Assembly (NCBI GenBank): GCA_913009825.1
Contig: CAJVYQ010000012.1
Coordinates: forward strand, 39,315 to 103,314
Source of the DNA: an uncultured Deferribacteres bacterium
Lineage (GTDB): Bacteria; Zhuqueibacterota; JdFR-76; DREG01
Reading direction: 5' to 3'
DNA length: 64,000 nucleotides
Within the stretch, counting starts at the first letter, position 1, and each line of letters opens with the position of its first letter. The notes below the pieces were generated by a model. The model was given only the letters and a program-made list of their open reading frames with translations. It did no database searches and was not told where the DNA came from. Position numbers and translations under genes: made by a program. Below, piece by piece: positions 44,433 to 53,053 of this stretch.

Positions 44433-44490
44433 AACCGCTGAAGCGGTTAAAGAAACTTTTTTCATTTTGACCCACGACTTAAGTCGTGGG
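44433..44490. repeat. Two adjacent perfect palindromes
   Basis: AACCGCTGAAGCGGTT (44433-44448) and the 20-bp CCCACGACTTAAGTCGTGGG (44471-44490) lie downstream of the lipoprotein gene. Both are short GC-cored palindromes like many intergenic repeats; the first could serve as a terminator stem, but no T run follows directly. Confidence 0.5.
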
Positions 44491-44605
44491 CTAAAATATT
44501 GATACGGACTACATTCTGGGATTGGTTACATAGAGAGCTCTGTAACATTTTTGTTCTATGATAAACTGTGCCTAATCAACACCTTAACGAAGACTCCCTT
44601 TTTCT

Positions 44606-44712
44606 GTCATTCCAGCGAAACGGGAATCTATAACATCTTGTTTTCATAAAATTCCCTGCCTGCGGCGGGCAGGCTGCTTTCGCCCGCCTGCCTCGGGCAC
44701 GGCAGGAATGAC
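44606..44712. repeat. GTCATTCC...GGAATGAC intergenic repeat, copy 1
   Basis: The ends GTCATTCC (44606-44613) and GGAATGAC (44705-44712) are inverse, and the interior contains CCTGCCTGCGGCGGGCAGG palindromes. Copy 2 at 57131-57236 shares the ends and the CTTTCGCC(C)GCCTGCCTC block in the same orientation. A widespread class of bacterial intergenic repeat. Confidence 0.6.
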
Positions 44713-44851
44713 GTTTTTTACTGTTTTTCAGAGTTTTCGGGCAGACACCATATAAGAATTATGGTGTATTAAACGGTTCATATTTTTTAGTATTTTTCGA
44801 GCATGCCCGCCGCAGTAGGATATTTCGCGGGCAACCAAAGCGATTTCATAT

Positions 44852-46219
44852 TTAAAAGAAATTCCCAGTCCACGCCAGATAGATCATGGTAATTAAAATA
44901 CAGATGGGGGCCAGAAATCGCAAGGTGAACGACCACATTTTTCGGTAACCAAAAACCGGATTCCCATCCTCAACCTCTTTGACGGCATTTTTAATTCCCC
45001 ATTTCCAACCGACAAACAGAGCGATAAAAAATGAACCGATGGTGAGCGCATAATTTCCGAAAGCGATATTCATAAAATCCAAAAACGAAATATGGATAAG
45101 CGGCAGATTGCTGAAAAAATCGGAAGCGCCCTGCGAAATAGCCGACGGAATACCCAGGATGAATGCAAGCACGCCGGCAGCAATGGCGGCAATTTTTCTG
45201 GACCATTTCCTTTCATCGATCAAATAAGAAACCGGCACTTCAAGCAGGGAGATAGTGGAAGTGAGAGCAGCGATGGATAACAAAATAAAAAATCCGGCGC
45301 CAAAAATCATACCGCCCGGTATTTTTTCAAAAATCATGGGGAACACCATAAAAACAAGACCGGCGCCGCCTGCGGGGTTCAAACCGTTGGCAAACAGAGC
45401 CGGGAAAATTGCCAGACCCGCCATCAAAGCGATAAGGGTGTCGAAGAATGCCACAGAAGCGGCCGATGAAACCAGATTATCCGATTTGGAGATATAGCTG
45501 CCGTAGGTAATCATCGTGCCCATGCCAAGGCTCAAGGAAAAAAGCGCCTGCCCCAGCGCCATCAAAATGGTGCCGGCGTTGATCTGGGAAAAATCAGGTT
45601 TCAGATAAAATGCCAACCCTTCTTTAACACCGGCGCCCAGAGTCAGGGCGCGAATAACCAAAAGCAATAAAATAGCAAAAAGAAGGGGCATTAATATCCG
45701 GCTCCATCTTTCGATCCCTTTGGAAACACCGCCCATAACAACAAAAACCGTGAGAAAAATGAACAGGCCATGAAGAAGAATCGCACTGACCGGATTGGCG
45801 GAGAAACCGGTAAATACATCCGCCAGATATTGGGCATTGGGAATGTGAGAAAACACACCGCCTATGGTTTTGAACATGTAACCGACCGTCCAACCGGCAA
45901 TGACACTGTAAAATGATAAAATGGCGATGCCGGTAAATATTCCCAGCCCGCCAACGTAGCGCCATTTTGTACCCGGCACAACAGCGGTGAAAGCGCCCAA
46001 TGCGTTTTTATTGGTTCTTCGACCCAGAGATAGTTCGGCCAGCATCGCAGCGAAGCCGATCAGGACGACAAAAATGACGTATGTCAATACAAAAGCGGCG
46101 CCGCCATTCTGACCGGTCATGTAAGGAAAGCGCCAGATATTCCCCAAACCGATTGCCGATCCTGCCGCCGCCATAATAAAGCCAATTTTATTATTCCATA
46201 ATTCGCGTGATTCCTGCAT
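44852..46219 (-). CDS. Sodium-dependent transporter (SNF/NSS family)
   Basis: 455 residues with 11-12 membrane segments. The start KIGFIMAAAGSAIGLGNIWR followed by FPYMTGQNGGAAF is the LeuT-type sodium- and substrate-binding segment 1. ALGQALFSLSLGMGTMITYG (segment 6 region) also matches. The family takes up amino acids or similar compounds with Na+. GAGGAGG precedes the ATG. Substrate unknown. Confidence 0.92.
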   Translation of the reverse strand: MQESRELWNNKIGFIMAAAGSAIGLGNIWRFPYMTGQNGGAAFVLTYVIFVVLIGFAAMLAELSLGRRTNKNALGAFTAVVPGTKWRYVGGLGIFTGIAILSFYSVIAGWTVGYMFKTIGGVFSHIPNAQYLADVFTGFSANPVSAILLHGLFIFLTVFVVMGGVSKGIERWSRILMPLLFAILLLLVIRALTLGAGVKEGLAFYLKPDFSQINAGTILMALGQALFSLSLGMGTMITYGSYISKSDNLVSSAASVAFFDTLIALMAGLAIFPALFANGLNPAGGAGLVFMVFPMIFEKIPGGMIFGAGFFILLSIAALTSTISLLEVPVSYLIDERKWSRKIAAIAAGVLAFILGIPSAISQGASDFFSNLPLIHISFLDFMNIAFGNYALTIGSFFIALFVGWKWGIKNAVKEVEDGNPVFGYRKMWSFTLRFLAPICILITMIYLAWTGNFF

Positions 46220-46241
46220 ACGGTAACCTCCTCTGGTGGGT

Positions 46242-48011
46242 TCAAATAGAAATAAGCAGTGAGCTCTCTGAAGTCAGATTTTTCAAAGGTTTTCTGAAGG
46301 CTCTGAATCTTTTATATTCAGTATCAATCATTCTAATTAATTCGTTTCCATTTTTACTTACAAGTTGTTTCACTTCTGCGCAGGCAACAAGAAGAAGGCA
46401 TGCACTTTCATATCCTCCCCTCAATTTATTTTTTAAAATATGACTAGCCCGGTTTACGGCCAGTTTTTCAACTTTTTTCAAAATATTCTCTTGCAACTCT
46501 TCAGATAATTTTATCTGTTTACTCCGGGCAGCAACCATATTTACCAGAACAGGATATTCATCGGAATTGGTATCAAAACAATAGTAATCAAGAAGATGAT
46601 CAACAATTTTTACAGGCGTTCCCCGCGCCATTGATTTTAGGGAATACGCAGTAATAATCGCTACATATTTATTCTCTGAGCTAAAACCCAAATAATTTTT
46701 AGGATTAATAAAATCGACAAGGGAATCAATCTCGGTAAAAAGATACTTGCCAACAATCAATGTCTTTGTATCTATTTCTGCGGATTTTAAACTGAAGACA
46801 TCCAAAAGACTGTCATTGGCAAACGAAAAAGAATATGAATCATCCTTATTTTTAGCATTCTTTTTATCCAGGTATTTTTTTAACCGATCAATTTCTTGTA
46901 TCATGTTTTCAGCAAGGATAAAATCAGAATAGAATACAAAATTCTTTAAAGAAGGATTGCTATAAAAAGCCGTTGAATATCCAAGCAAAAGATGTTCAAT
47001 ATCATGCAATTCTTTGGCAATTTCTATTAAATCAAGACTAATAATAGTGCGAATCTGATATTTTTCCGGAATAATTTTCAAACCGTCTAAAATTAGTTTT
47101 AATTGATCATCTTTATCAGGGGAGTCTTCTTTTATAGTCTCATAGTAATATAAAAATACAGAAGGATGATTTTCTCCATGGGTATATGCAAATTTCTTTA
47201 CTTCATCCATCCCCCCTTTTATGAACAAAACATCAATTAGATGAGCGTCATATTTAGGCTCTCTGGTCAAATACTCGATAAACCCATTTATAAATAAATT
47301 AAAATCGGGCAATGGATTGTGGTCGATTTCAATAAGATCCGTAAGCAGGATATCTTTGTTTTCACTCAGAGAATGATAAACAGCCGAAAAATCATTTTTT
47401 CCCATACATTTTAAATACCGGCTTCTCAGGTAAAATGTCTCATGTTCTTTTAAAAAAGATGATCCCAAAGCTTCTTTAAAAGAAAAGCCATATATAAAAT
47501 ACTCATCATAGTCATAATATCTTGGATGATTAAAAATATTGAAAAGTTTCTCGTAAGCTTTAAATGCAGCAGAAAAATCCTGACGCCAATAAAAGTCTTC
47601 TGCATGGTCCAGCAACTCTATGGCTTCCAACACATATTCTTGATTGGAATAATCGATATCTTCATCATAATATTCATCATAGTTACGGTTTCTTCGCCAA
47701 TAAAAATGTTCCTCCCGTTCATAAGCGAGAGAACTTTCTTCTTCATCGTAAAATTCGCCATTCTCTATTCTGCCGATAAAATCATCTATTTCCCCAAGGA
47801 GTTCCTCAGCAGTTATTTCAGGAACGTCAATTTCATCGCTGTCAATCGGCTCCGTTCGCTTCTCTTTGCAGTAAAGTAAAAAATCATTCCTTGCTGAAAT
47901 AATCTGCTTTGCGGCCAGGTTTAAAATGATCTGTTTTAATTCATCTTTCGATAGATCCGAAATAGAACGCTCAACTTCATTCATAAATGTGGAATAAATG
48001 GGATGTTTCAT
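46242..48011 (-). CDS. Large cytoplasmic protein of unknown function
   Basis: 589 residues from MKHPIYSTF; the frame extends 36 codons upstream, but that part is hydrophobic and unlike the rest. There is no signal peptide. Residues ~50-120 are very acidic and rich in Tyr, Glu and Arg (an EEHFYWRRNRNYDEYYDED block). Next comes a TPR-like segment (AIELLDHAEDFYWRQDFSAA followed by FKAYEKLF). The remainder is helical and solenoid-like. The layout is a little like the non-catalytic parts of SWIM zinc-finger proteins, but no CxCx(n)CxH motif is present. Base composition is AT-rich. Function not assigned. Confidence 0.65.
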   Translation of the reverse strand: MKHPIYSTFMNEVERSISDLSKDELKQIILNLAAKQIISARNDFLLYCKEKRTEPIDSDEIDVPEITAEELLGEIDDFIGRIENGEFYDEEESSLAYEREEHFYWRRNRNYDEYYDEDIDYSNQEYVLEAIELLDHAEDFYWRQDFSAAFKAYEKLFNIFNHPRYYDYDEYFIYGFSFKEALGSSFLKEHETFYLRSRYLKCMGKNDFSAVYHSLSENKDILLTDLIEIDHNPLPDFNLFINGFIEYLTREPKYDAHLIDVLFIKGGMDEVKKFAYTHGENHPSVFLYYYETIKEDSPDKDDQLKLILDGLKIIPEKYQIRTIISLDLIEIAKELHDIEHLLLGYSTAFYSNPSLKNFVFYSDFILAENMIQEIDRLKKYLDKKNAKNKDDSYSFSFANDSLLDVFSLKSAEIDTKTLIVGKYLFTEIDSLVDFINPKNYLGFSSENKYVAIITAYSLKSMARGTPVKIVDHLLDYYCFDTNSDEYPVLVNMVAARSKQIKLSEELQENILKKVEKLAVNRASHILKNKLRGGYESACLLLVACAEVKQLVSKNGNELIRMIDTEYKRFRAFRKPLKNLTSESSLLISI

Positions 48012-48119
48012 TGATTCAACTCGAATTATTAGATGGAAAAAATTTAGCAAAAAATGTACATATTTTTTATAAATCAAGCAAGGAATATTTAAGAGGAAAT
48101 AAAACTTACATACCCTCAA

Positions 48120-48152
48120 AAACCTTCCAGGTTTTTAAAACCTGGAAGGTTT
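48120..48152. repeat. 33-bp near-perfect palindrome
   Basis: AAACCTTCCAGGTTTT (48120-48135) and AAAACCTGGAAGGTTT (48137-48152) are inverse with a single-base centre. This sequence type recurs in many FCB-group genomes as an intergenic repeat. It lies just upstream of the gene at 46242-48011. Confidence 0.6.
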
Positions 48153-48213
48153 ACAAGCTGCGAAAGTTTTTTTATTATTTCCTGAATGTTTAAAGGGACC
48201 CAAAAAACACGGG

Positions 48214-48720
48214 CTAATCTACCCGTTCAATCTTCAGCAGATCTACCAACATGGCGCTGGCAACAAAGCCGCCGGCATTCATTTCGATAATTAATTTTTC
48301 CCCTTCGGGACAAAAAATCTTTTGCGATGACCGGTATAACTTCCAGGTTGAATCGGCAACGGAAATATAGATCGAGTGCTGCTCATCACTGGATGTTTTC
48401 AAAACAACGCCGCCGCCGCGCATCAAATTCTTCCCCCGGCAACTCAGTTTGAAATAACCGCCTTTGGTAATTCCGGCACTTTGCCATGAAGCGTGGGGCA
48501 CCACGCAGCCACCGGAAATATACACGGAGTTTTTTCCACCTCCCTCCGGCACATCATCCCTGAAATTAGCGATATTTATTCCTTTCCAACCGGCAAGGTC
48601 CGCAATTGTTTCAAAGGAATTAAAATAGAATATTTTACCTTCGGGACTTAGCGACACACGCTGACAGAATAAATAAAATGACAAAAGGATTAAAAACAAT
48701 AATGTAATCTTCTTATTCAT
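48214..48720 (-). CDS. Lipoprotein of unknown function
   Basis: 168 residues. MNKKITLLFLILLSFYLFC is a lipoprotein signal with Cys at 19. The mature part looks like a beta-sandwich: it opens IFYFNSFETIADLAGWKG and runs to GFVASAMLVDLLKIERVD, resembling carbohydrate-binding-module folds. No catalytic motif. Last gene of the minus-strand cluster with the KdgF-like cupin and the Gfo/Idh lipoprotein, 30 bases after the cupin. Confidence 0.7.
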   Translation of the reverse strand: MNKKITLLFLILLSFYLFCQRVSLSPEGKIFYFNSFETIADLAGWKGINIANFRDDVPEGGGKNSVYISGGCVVPHASWQSAGITKGGYFKLSCRGKNLMRGGGVVLKTSSDEQHSIYISVADSTWKLYRSSQKIFCPEGEKLIIEMNAGGFVASAMLVDLLKIERVD

Positions 48721-48750
48721 CAGATTTCACCCGGGGCTGAATAGTACCTA

Positions 48751-49074
48751 TTATTTTAAAAAATCTTCCCGCTGTGGCGAAAAAATATCCACAATAATCG
48801 AATCTTCCAGCGCGACTACACCGTGAGGAACATTTGCAGGTAAATAAACCGCATCGCCAACCCGAACAATTTCTTTCCCGCCGTCCGATTCAAATTCAAA
48901 TGAGCCGCTGTGAATGTAGCTAATCTGTTCATGGGGATGGGTGTGAACCGCTCCGATTCCTCCCTTTTCGAAAGTCACTTCAACCATCATCAGACTTCCT
49001 CCTCTGGCCAATATCTTCCGTCCCACACTGCCGCCAAGCGGCTCGCTTTTAACCGATTCATTTTTAACGATCAT
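48751..49074 (-). CDS. KdgF-like cupin
   Basis: 107 residues, single cupin domain. GAVHTHPHEQISYIHSGSFE (about residues 40-59) gives the metal-binding HTHPHE cluster and PANVPHGVVALEDSIIVDIF the final His. The ending SPQREDFL and the RKILARGGSLMMVEVTFEKG start are as in KdgF, which opens unsaturated uronates released by pectin or alginate lyases to linear ketones. The metal ligands are intact. Its partners are a Gfo/Idh lipoprotein and the remains of a heparinase/alginate-lyase-type gene. Confidence 0.82.
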   Translation of the reverse strand: MIVKNESVKSEPLGGSVGRKILARGGSLMMVEVTFEKGGIGAVHTHPHEQISYIHSGSFEFESDGGKEIVRVGDAVYLPANVPHGVVALEDSIIVDIFSPQREDFLK

Positions 49075-49088
49075 TTTCGCCCCTCAGC

Positions 49089-50501
49089 TCATTTTAATGT
49101 TGCTTTTTTCGCTATTTGTAATGCAGTGGTTGTGGTGTAATATTTCGCCAGCATATTGGGAACTTCCCAGTCGGGCAGTTTCCCCTGCACCAGATAATTC
49201 AGATATTTTGCCAGCATCTGGCCAAAATGGGCTTCGTGTCCCAGACGATATTTTTGGGGGATAATTACCTGCCACATACCGGACAATTTTTTCAGTGTGA
49301 TAGCGGAATACTGTTTATTAATTGTTTTCATTGCATTTTGTAAAGTAGCTGCAAATGCTGATCGATCGGTTCCCGCAACCGGTTTCACATATAATTCCGG
49401 CCGGTAATTCTGCTCTTTCCCCTGCCGGATAATCAGACCGGCTTTGGTGCCTTTCATGACGGAATAATAAGTATCCCCGCCGCCTTCCGGCGCCCGGTAG
49501 TTCCATTCGACAGCAACCTTTGCCCAGATTCCTTTGATTTTGTAAACGATCTCGCCGTTTGCATAAACATACAGCAAACTGTCATCCACAATATATCTGT
49601 GCAGATAATCCGGGTATTTTTGCAAACGGGTTACACCGGTAAATTGTTGCGGGGTAATGATTGTTGGCCACCGTCTGGCGCCACTGATTTGGATATTCTT
49701 GTGATAATCCAGCTTTTGACCGGGAAAACATTCCCATTGCACCAGATCAATCAGATGGGTGGTTACATCCACAATTCCTTCGCCCTGCTGCTGCACATCA
49801 AAATACCAGGCCGGGCGTTTCAGTACTTTTCCCGCCACATATTTGTAAAAATGATGCACACTTTCTTTGGTAACCGCCGGGTCATCGGGACTCCCCTTTT
49901 CCAATTCCCCGAACAGTTCCGGAATTTGGGAAAGTTCTTTTTGCAGAACTGTAGTAATCTCGTATCGCTCCGTCATGATGTCGTACAACAAAACACCCTT
50001 TTGCGCCGCCAGGGAAAAAGCTTCTTCCAGCAGACGAAAACCTTCGGCATCGATTGCCATCGGTTTATCCGCCAAAACATCGATTCCGGCAGCAACGGAT
50101 TCTTTTATATATTCGGTTTTCTTGCGATTATTACCGGAAATGACAACCACATTCCCGGGTTTATCACGGATCATTTTTGTCAAAAAATCATCGCCGGTGT
50201 AAACGATCTCTTTCCAGTGAGTTGGATTTTCTTCACGGGAATTAAATCCTTCGATGCGTTGCAAATGATCCTGCACATCCGGGCCTCCCGGAGCAAATAC
50301 ATACACTTCCGGCGACACCTGTTTGTTCATAAACTTTTGCACCAGCGCTGCATGAAAATGACCCGGGTCAAGTGTCATCAGTTTGACTTCACCGTCTTTT
50401 CCGGTAAATTTCATTTTTTTTGCCTCATTCGAATTGTTTGAACAGGAAACCGATACAAGGAAAACAGAAAGAACGGACAGTGTTATAATCCATTTGTACA
50501 T
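49089..50501 (-). CDS. Gfo/Idh/MocA-type oxidoreductase lipoprotein
   Basis: 470 residues. The signal peptide ends SVSC (Cys about 20), so the mature enzyme is membrane-attached outside the cytoplasm. The Rossmann half contains VVVISGNNRKKTEYIKESVA followed by AGIDVLADKPM (the EKP-like DKP at about 140), and the C-terminal half is the beta-sheet domain seen in secreted oxidoreductases of FCB bacteria. NAD(P) use outside the cytoplasm is unusual; such proteins may keep a tightly bound cofactor. Same cluster as the cupin, 15 bases upstream of it. Confidence 0.82.
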   Translation of the reverse strand: MYKWIITLSVLSVFLVSVSCSNNSNEAKKMKFTGKDGEVKLMTLDPGHFHAALVQKFMNKQVSPEVYVFAPGGPDVQDHLQRIEGFNSREENPTHWKEIVYTGDDFLTKMIRDKPGNVVVISGNNRKKTEYIKESVAAGIDVLADKPMAIDAEGFRLLEEAFSLAAQKGVLLYDIMTERYEITTVLQKELSQIPELFGELEKGSPDDPAVTKESVHHFYKYVAGKVLKRPAWYFDVQQQGEGIVDVTTHLIDLVQWECFPGQKLDYHKNIQISGARRWPTIITPQQFTGVTRLQKYPDYLHRYIVDDSLLYVYANGEIVYKIKGIWAKVAVEWNYRAPEGGGDTYYSVMKGTKAGLIIRQGKEQNYRPELYVKPVAGTDRSAFAATLQNAMKTINKQYSAITLKKLSGMWQVIIPQKYRLGHEAHFGQMLAKYLNYLVQGKLPDWEVPNMLAKYYTTTTALQIAKKATLK

Positions 50502-50507
50502 AATACA

Positions 50508-50763
50508 TCATCCTCTCTTTGATTTTTGTGTGAGTTTCATTCTCTTCGCTTCGGCTGTTGATTTGGCCATGATATCGCACGATAATTCCGGGTCATTTTT
50601 GATCCGTCCGGGAATCTCCGGTTTCTCTTTTTCGCTGAAATAAAGATACGGATGTTTGAGTTCTTTCGGCCGAATCGAGTTTGTAATATCCTGTTTAGTC
50701 ACCTGTCCGTTTGTAATCGATACCAATAGAGAAAGGATAACAAACACATATATTTCGCATCAT
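50508..50763 (-). pseudogene. Frameshifted start of a secreted heparinase II/III-type gene
   Basis: From the ATG at 50763/50760 (after GGAG) the frame breaks within the signal peptide. In the neighbouring frame VFVILSLLVSITNGQVTKQD continues to LKHPYLYFSEKEKPEIPGRI and ends at 50508 after ~79 codons. HPYLYFS followed by E-x-P-x-I-x-x-R-I is the conserved N-terminus of heparinase II/III and related alginate-lyase proteins (usual length over 600). So the gene is both frameshifted and cut off after its first tenth, leaving the Gfo/Idh and cupin genes behind. Confidence 0.6.
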
Positions 50764-51084
50764 TTATCTCCAATTTAACAATCATGTTGGAATTTGCAAG
50801 CTCTGTTTTCGGATACAGAAAAAGAACAAAATATTGCCGGAAAAAGCAACAGAAAAAGCAGTGCAGATTGAGATAGTTTGGATTATAGTGATAAGAATTT
50901 TTGTGCTGATTGTTCAAGAGTATAAATGTCATATTGAAATTGGAAATTGGTTGCTTGGATTTATAGATTTATGGGGAGAAAAGTAGTTTTCATCATTTGA
51001 AAGGCCATAGAAATGAGAAACCACAGAAAAAAGTAATTCTATGCCATCTCATTTCTATGGCTAAAAAAATAATTATCCCCACGG
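50764..51084. other. Spacer with one long inverted repeat
   Basis: No gene is seen. CCATAGAAATGAGA (51005-51018) is inverse to TCTCATTTCTATGG (51047-51060), 14 bp perfect, lying downstream of the lipoprotein stop at 51085. It shares a core with the repeat at 51706-51745. Confidence 0.5.
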
Positions 51085-51525
51085 TTACGGGATTCTTTCA
51101 ACATGAAAGGTTCCGAATTGAATTATTTCTCCCTTTGAATTCAATCGATCAAAAGTTCCGCTAAAAAATTGATTTTTTATCTCACCCCGGACATGGTAGT
51201 CTTCTTTTGCAGCAAGTGGAATTTTATATAGCGAAAACGTGAGAGATTTTGCATTTCTTGTTCCGTTCATAATTTGATAAACCGTTGAGACTGTATCCGA
51301 TTGCAGATAGGAGGTGCCGGATATTGTAACCGTCCTCTCAAATTCTCCTTCGATAATAGTAAAAACTATTTTATCATCGGCAAAATCGCCGTACCAGGTT
51401 CCCTCTGCAACTTTCATCATTTCCGGGGCAAGATCATTGTTTTTCCGGCAAGAGTACACGAAACACGGCAGCAGAATCAAAAGAAAAAAAATTATTTGAC
51501 GGGTTCTAAAATTCAGCTTCAGCAT
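51085..51525 (-). CDS. Lipoprotein of unknown function
   Basis: 146 residues from the ATG that follows GAGGTG; the frame is open 44 codons further upstream without support. The signal peptide ends VYSC (Cys about 24). The mature domain is a small beta-barrel-like fold with GTWYGDFADDKIVFTIIEGE and FSGTFDRLNSKGEIIQFGTF. No catalytic motif is seen. It is the last gene before the serpin cluster on the same strand. Confidence 0.65.
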   Translation of the reverse strand: MLKLNFRTRQIIFFLLILLPCFVYSCRKNNDLAPEMMKVAEGTWYGDFADDKIVFTIIEGEFERTVTISGTSYLQSDTVSTVYQIMNGTRNAKSLTFSLYKIPLAAKEDYHVRGEIKNQFFSGTFDRLNSKGEIIQFGTFHVERIP

Positions 51526-51705
51526 AATCACCTCTTCGACTATTTTTTCAATTTTTAATTTATTGTAAACAAAAGGATTATCCAGAACATCCGGCTGACA
51601 CGGGTGAAGTGGCAAAGACTTTCCATGCAGCCAATAACCGTTCTTCTGAATGGTCATGATCGGTCATTTTAGTACGAGTTTTACAGCACTCAAAAACAGA
51701 TCGGG

Positions 51706-51745
51706 CCACAGAAAAAAGCAATTCTGTGGCAGCTCTTTTCTGTGG
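51706..51745. repeat. Inverted repeat downstream of serpin 1
   Basis: CCACAGAAAA (51706-51715) is inverse to TTTTCTGTGG (51736-51745). CCACAGAAAAAAG-AATTCT inside it is also found at 51021-51040, so two adjacent genes end in related hairpins. Possible terminators without a clear T run. Confidence 0.45.
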
Positions 51746-51780
51746 ATATCAATTCACTTCAACCGCTTGTTCGGTATTCT

Positions 51781-53022
51781 TCAATCCAAAACCGGATTCA
51801 CAACCCTGCCCATAAATAAAATCACATTTGATTTCCTTGCGCGGATCAGGAATAAAAAGGGACGGTTGACAACCATTTCAAAACCCGAACTGCCGCCTCT
51901 TCCTTTGATAACAACCACTGTGGCTGCGGCGGCTTCGGTTCCCTCTTCATCAACCTTCACATACGTTTGATGAATCACTTTATCGATGTAAAGGTTTCCG
52001 CGGGTGGAATTGCACATAGCGGAAAAATCGGCTTTGAACGGATCGAACGCAATTCCCATTCCCAATGCTTTGAGCACTTCATTCAGCTCCAGTTTGTATT
52101 TGAGTTGAAATTTCGGCAGAACGAGATTCCCTTTTCTTTCAGTCAGATTGCCGATAATTTGGGCAAATTTGCCCGCATCCAAACCGGCAATGAAAGCGGC
52201 TAATTTCACATCCGGCTGTGGCAACAGGATGGTCATGCTGTATTTGCCGCTGCCATAGGCCAAATCGATGGCTTGATAGTTGTCATTTGCCGTGTAGAAA
52301 AATTCCCCGCGCTGCTGCATCATATCACAAGTTACCTGGGAACATGAATCGGGATAAAAGACACGGGCAACTGTTTTATTTTTATCGAATTCATACGTCC
52401 ACATACCGTTGAAATAGATGGCATTGATCAGCAGCATCACCGTCAACGGATCGATCCGATCCAGCAGATCCGGGATTTTACCGTTGGTTTTGGCGCCGAC
52501 CCAGCCATTGATCATGTCCAAAACGCCGGGCGCATACAGATCCAGTTCTTTTATTGCCGCACCGAAGTAAGTTTTGTTGAGGTCGATAAATTGTTCGGTC
52601 ACATTGAAGCCCTGCTGATACCAGATAGAATTGGCAATTTGGAACTGAACCCGCGGGTCGATCTGTGTCAGTAATTTTATTAAACTTTTGAACGTCTGAT
52701 CGATCTCCTTCTGGGATAAGTCGCCAAATTCCAGTGTACTGCGCATGGCGGCCTCGGTTTCTCCTGAGGCGCCGTTGTAGGTCATGGCCAGCGCCATTCC
52801 GGTACTGAGCGGAGAAATGAAAATATTACCGCCGGATTCCGTTTTATTTATTTCACGAAACAGTTTCCATGAGAAGGTTTCATCGGTCTGTACTAATTTC
52901 TTTTCCAGAGCAGTTAATTCTCTCACCTCGTTCTCTGCCGGCGTTTGTGAAAAATCATGTATACAGCCGGGGACAGAAAGAACTGCGAGTAGAATCACAG
53001 CTAAAAACAACTTATTCTTCAT
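51781..53022 (-). CDS. Lipoprotein serpin 1
   Basis: 413 residues. The signal peptide ends VPGC (Cys 20). The serpin fold is complete: NIFISPLSTGMALAMTYNGA, FQIANSIWYQQGF, LINAIYFNGMW, and the C-terminal NRPFLFLI. The reactive-loop hinge EEGTEAAAAT (about residues 360-369) has the small residues needed for loop insertion, so it is predicted inhibitory. Counting from the hinge as in alpha-1-antitrypsin places P1 at Arg (VVVIKGR|GG), which would favour trypsin-like targets. The loop is about two residues longer than standard, so P1 may shift. It probably lies on the cell surface. Confidence 0.9.
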   Translation of the reverse strand: MKNKLFLAVILLAVLSVPGCIHDFSQTPAENEVRELTALEKKLVQTDETFSWKLFREINKTESGGNIFISPLSTGMALAMTYNGASGETEAAMRSTLEFGDLSQKEIDQTFKSLIKLLTQIDPRVQFQIANSIWYQQGFNVTEQFIDLNKTYFGAAIKELDLYAPGVLDMINGWVGAKTNGKIPDLLDRIDPLTVMLLINAIYFNGMWTYEFDKNKTVARVFYPDSCSQVTCDMMQQRGEFFYTANDNYQAIDLAYGSGKYSMTILLPQPDVKLAAFIAGLDAGKFAQIIGNLTERKGNLVLPKFQLKYKLELNEVLKALGMGIAFDPFKADFSAMCNSTRGNLYIDKVIHQTYVKVDEEGTEAAAATVVVIKGRGGSSGFEMVVNRPFLFLIRARKSNVILFMGRVVNPVLD

Positions 53023-53053
53023 TTTATTTCCTCATTCTGCATGTTCTGTTTTT

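Noticed and set aside
50772..50799. TTGCAA-16-TAAATT as a promoter of the broken heparinase-type gene
   Set aside because: The -10 would lie directly against the ribosome-binding site, so transcripts would start inside or after it.
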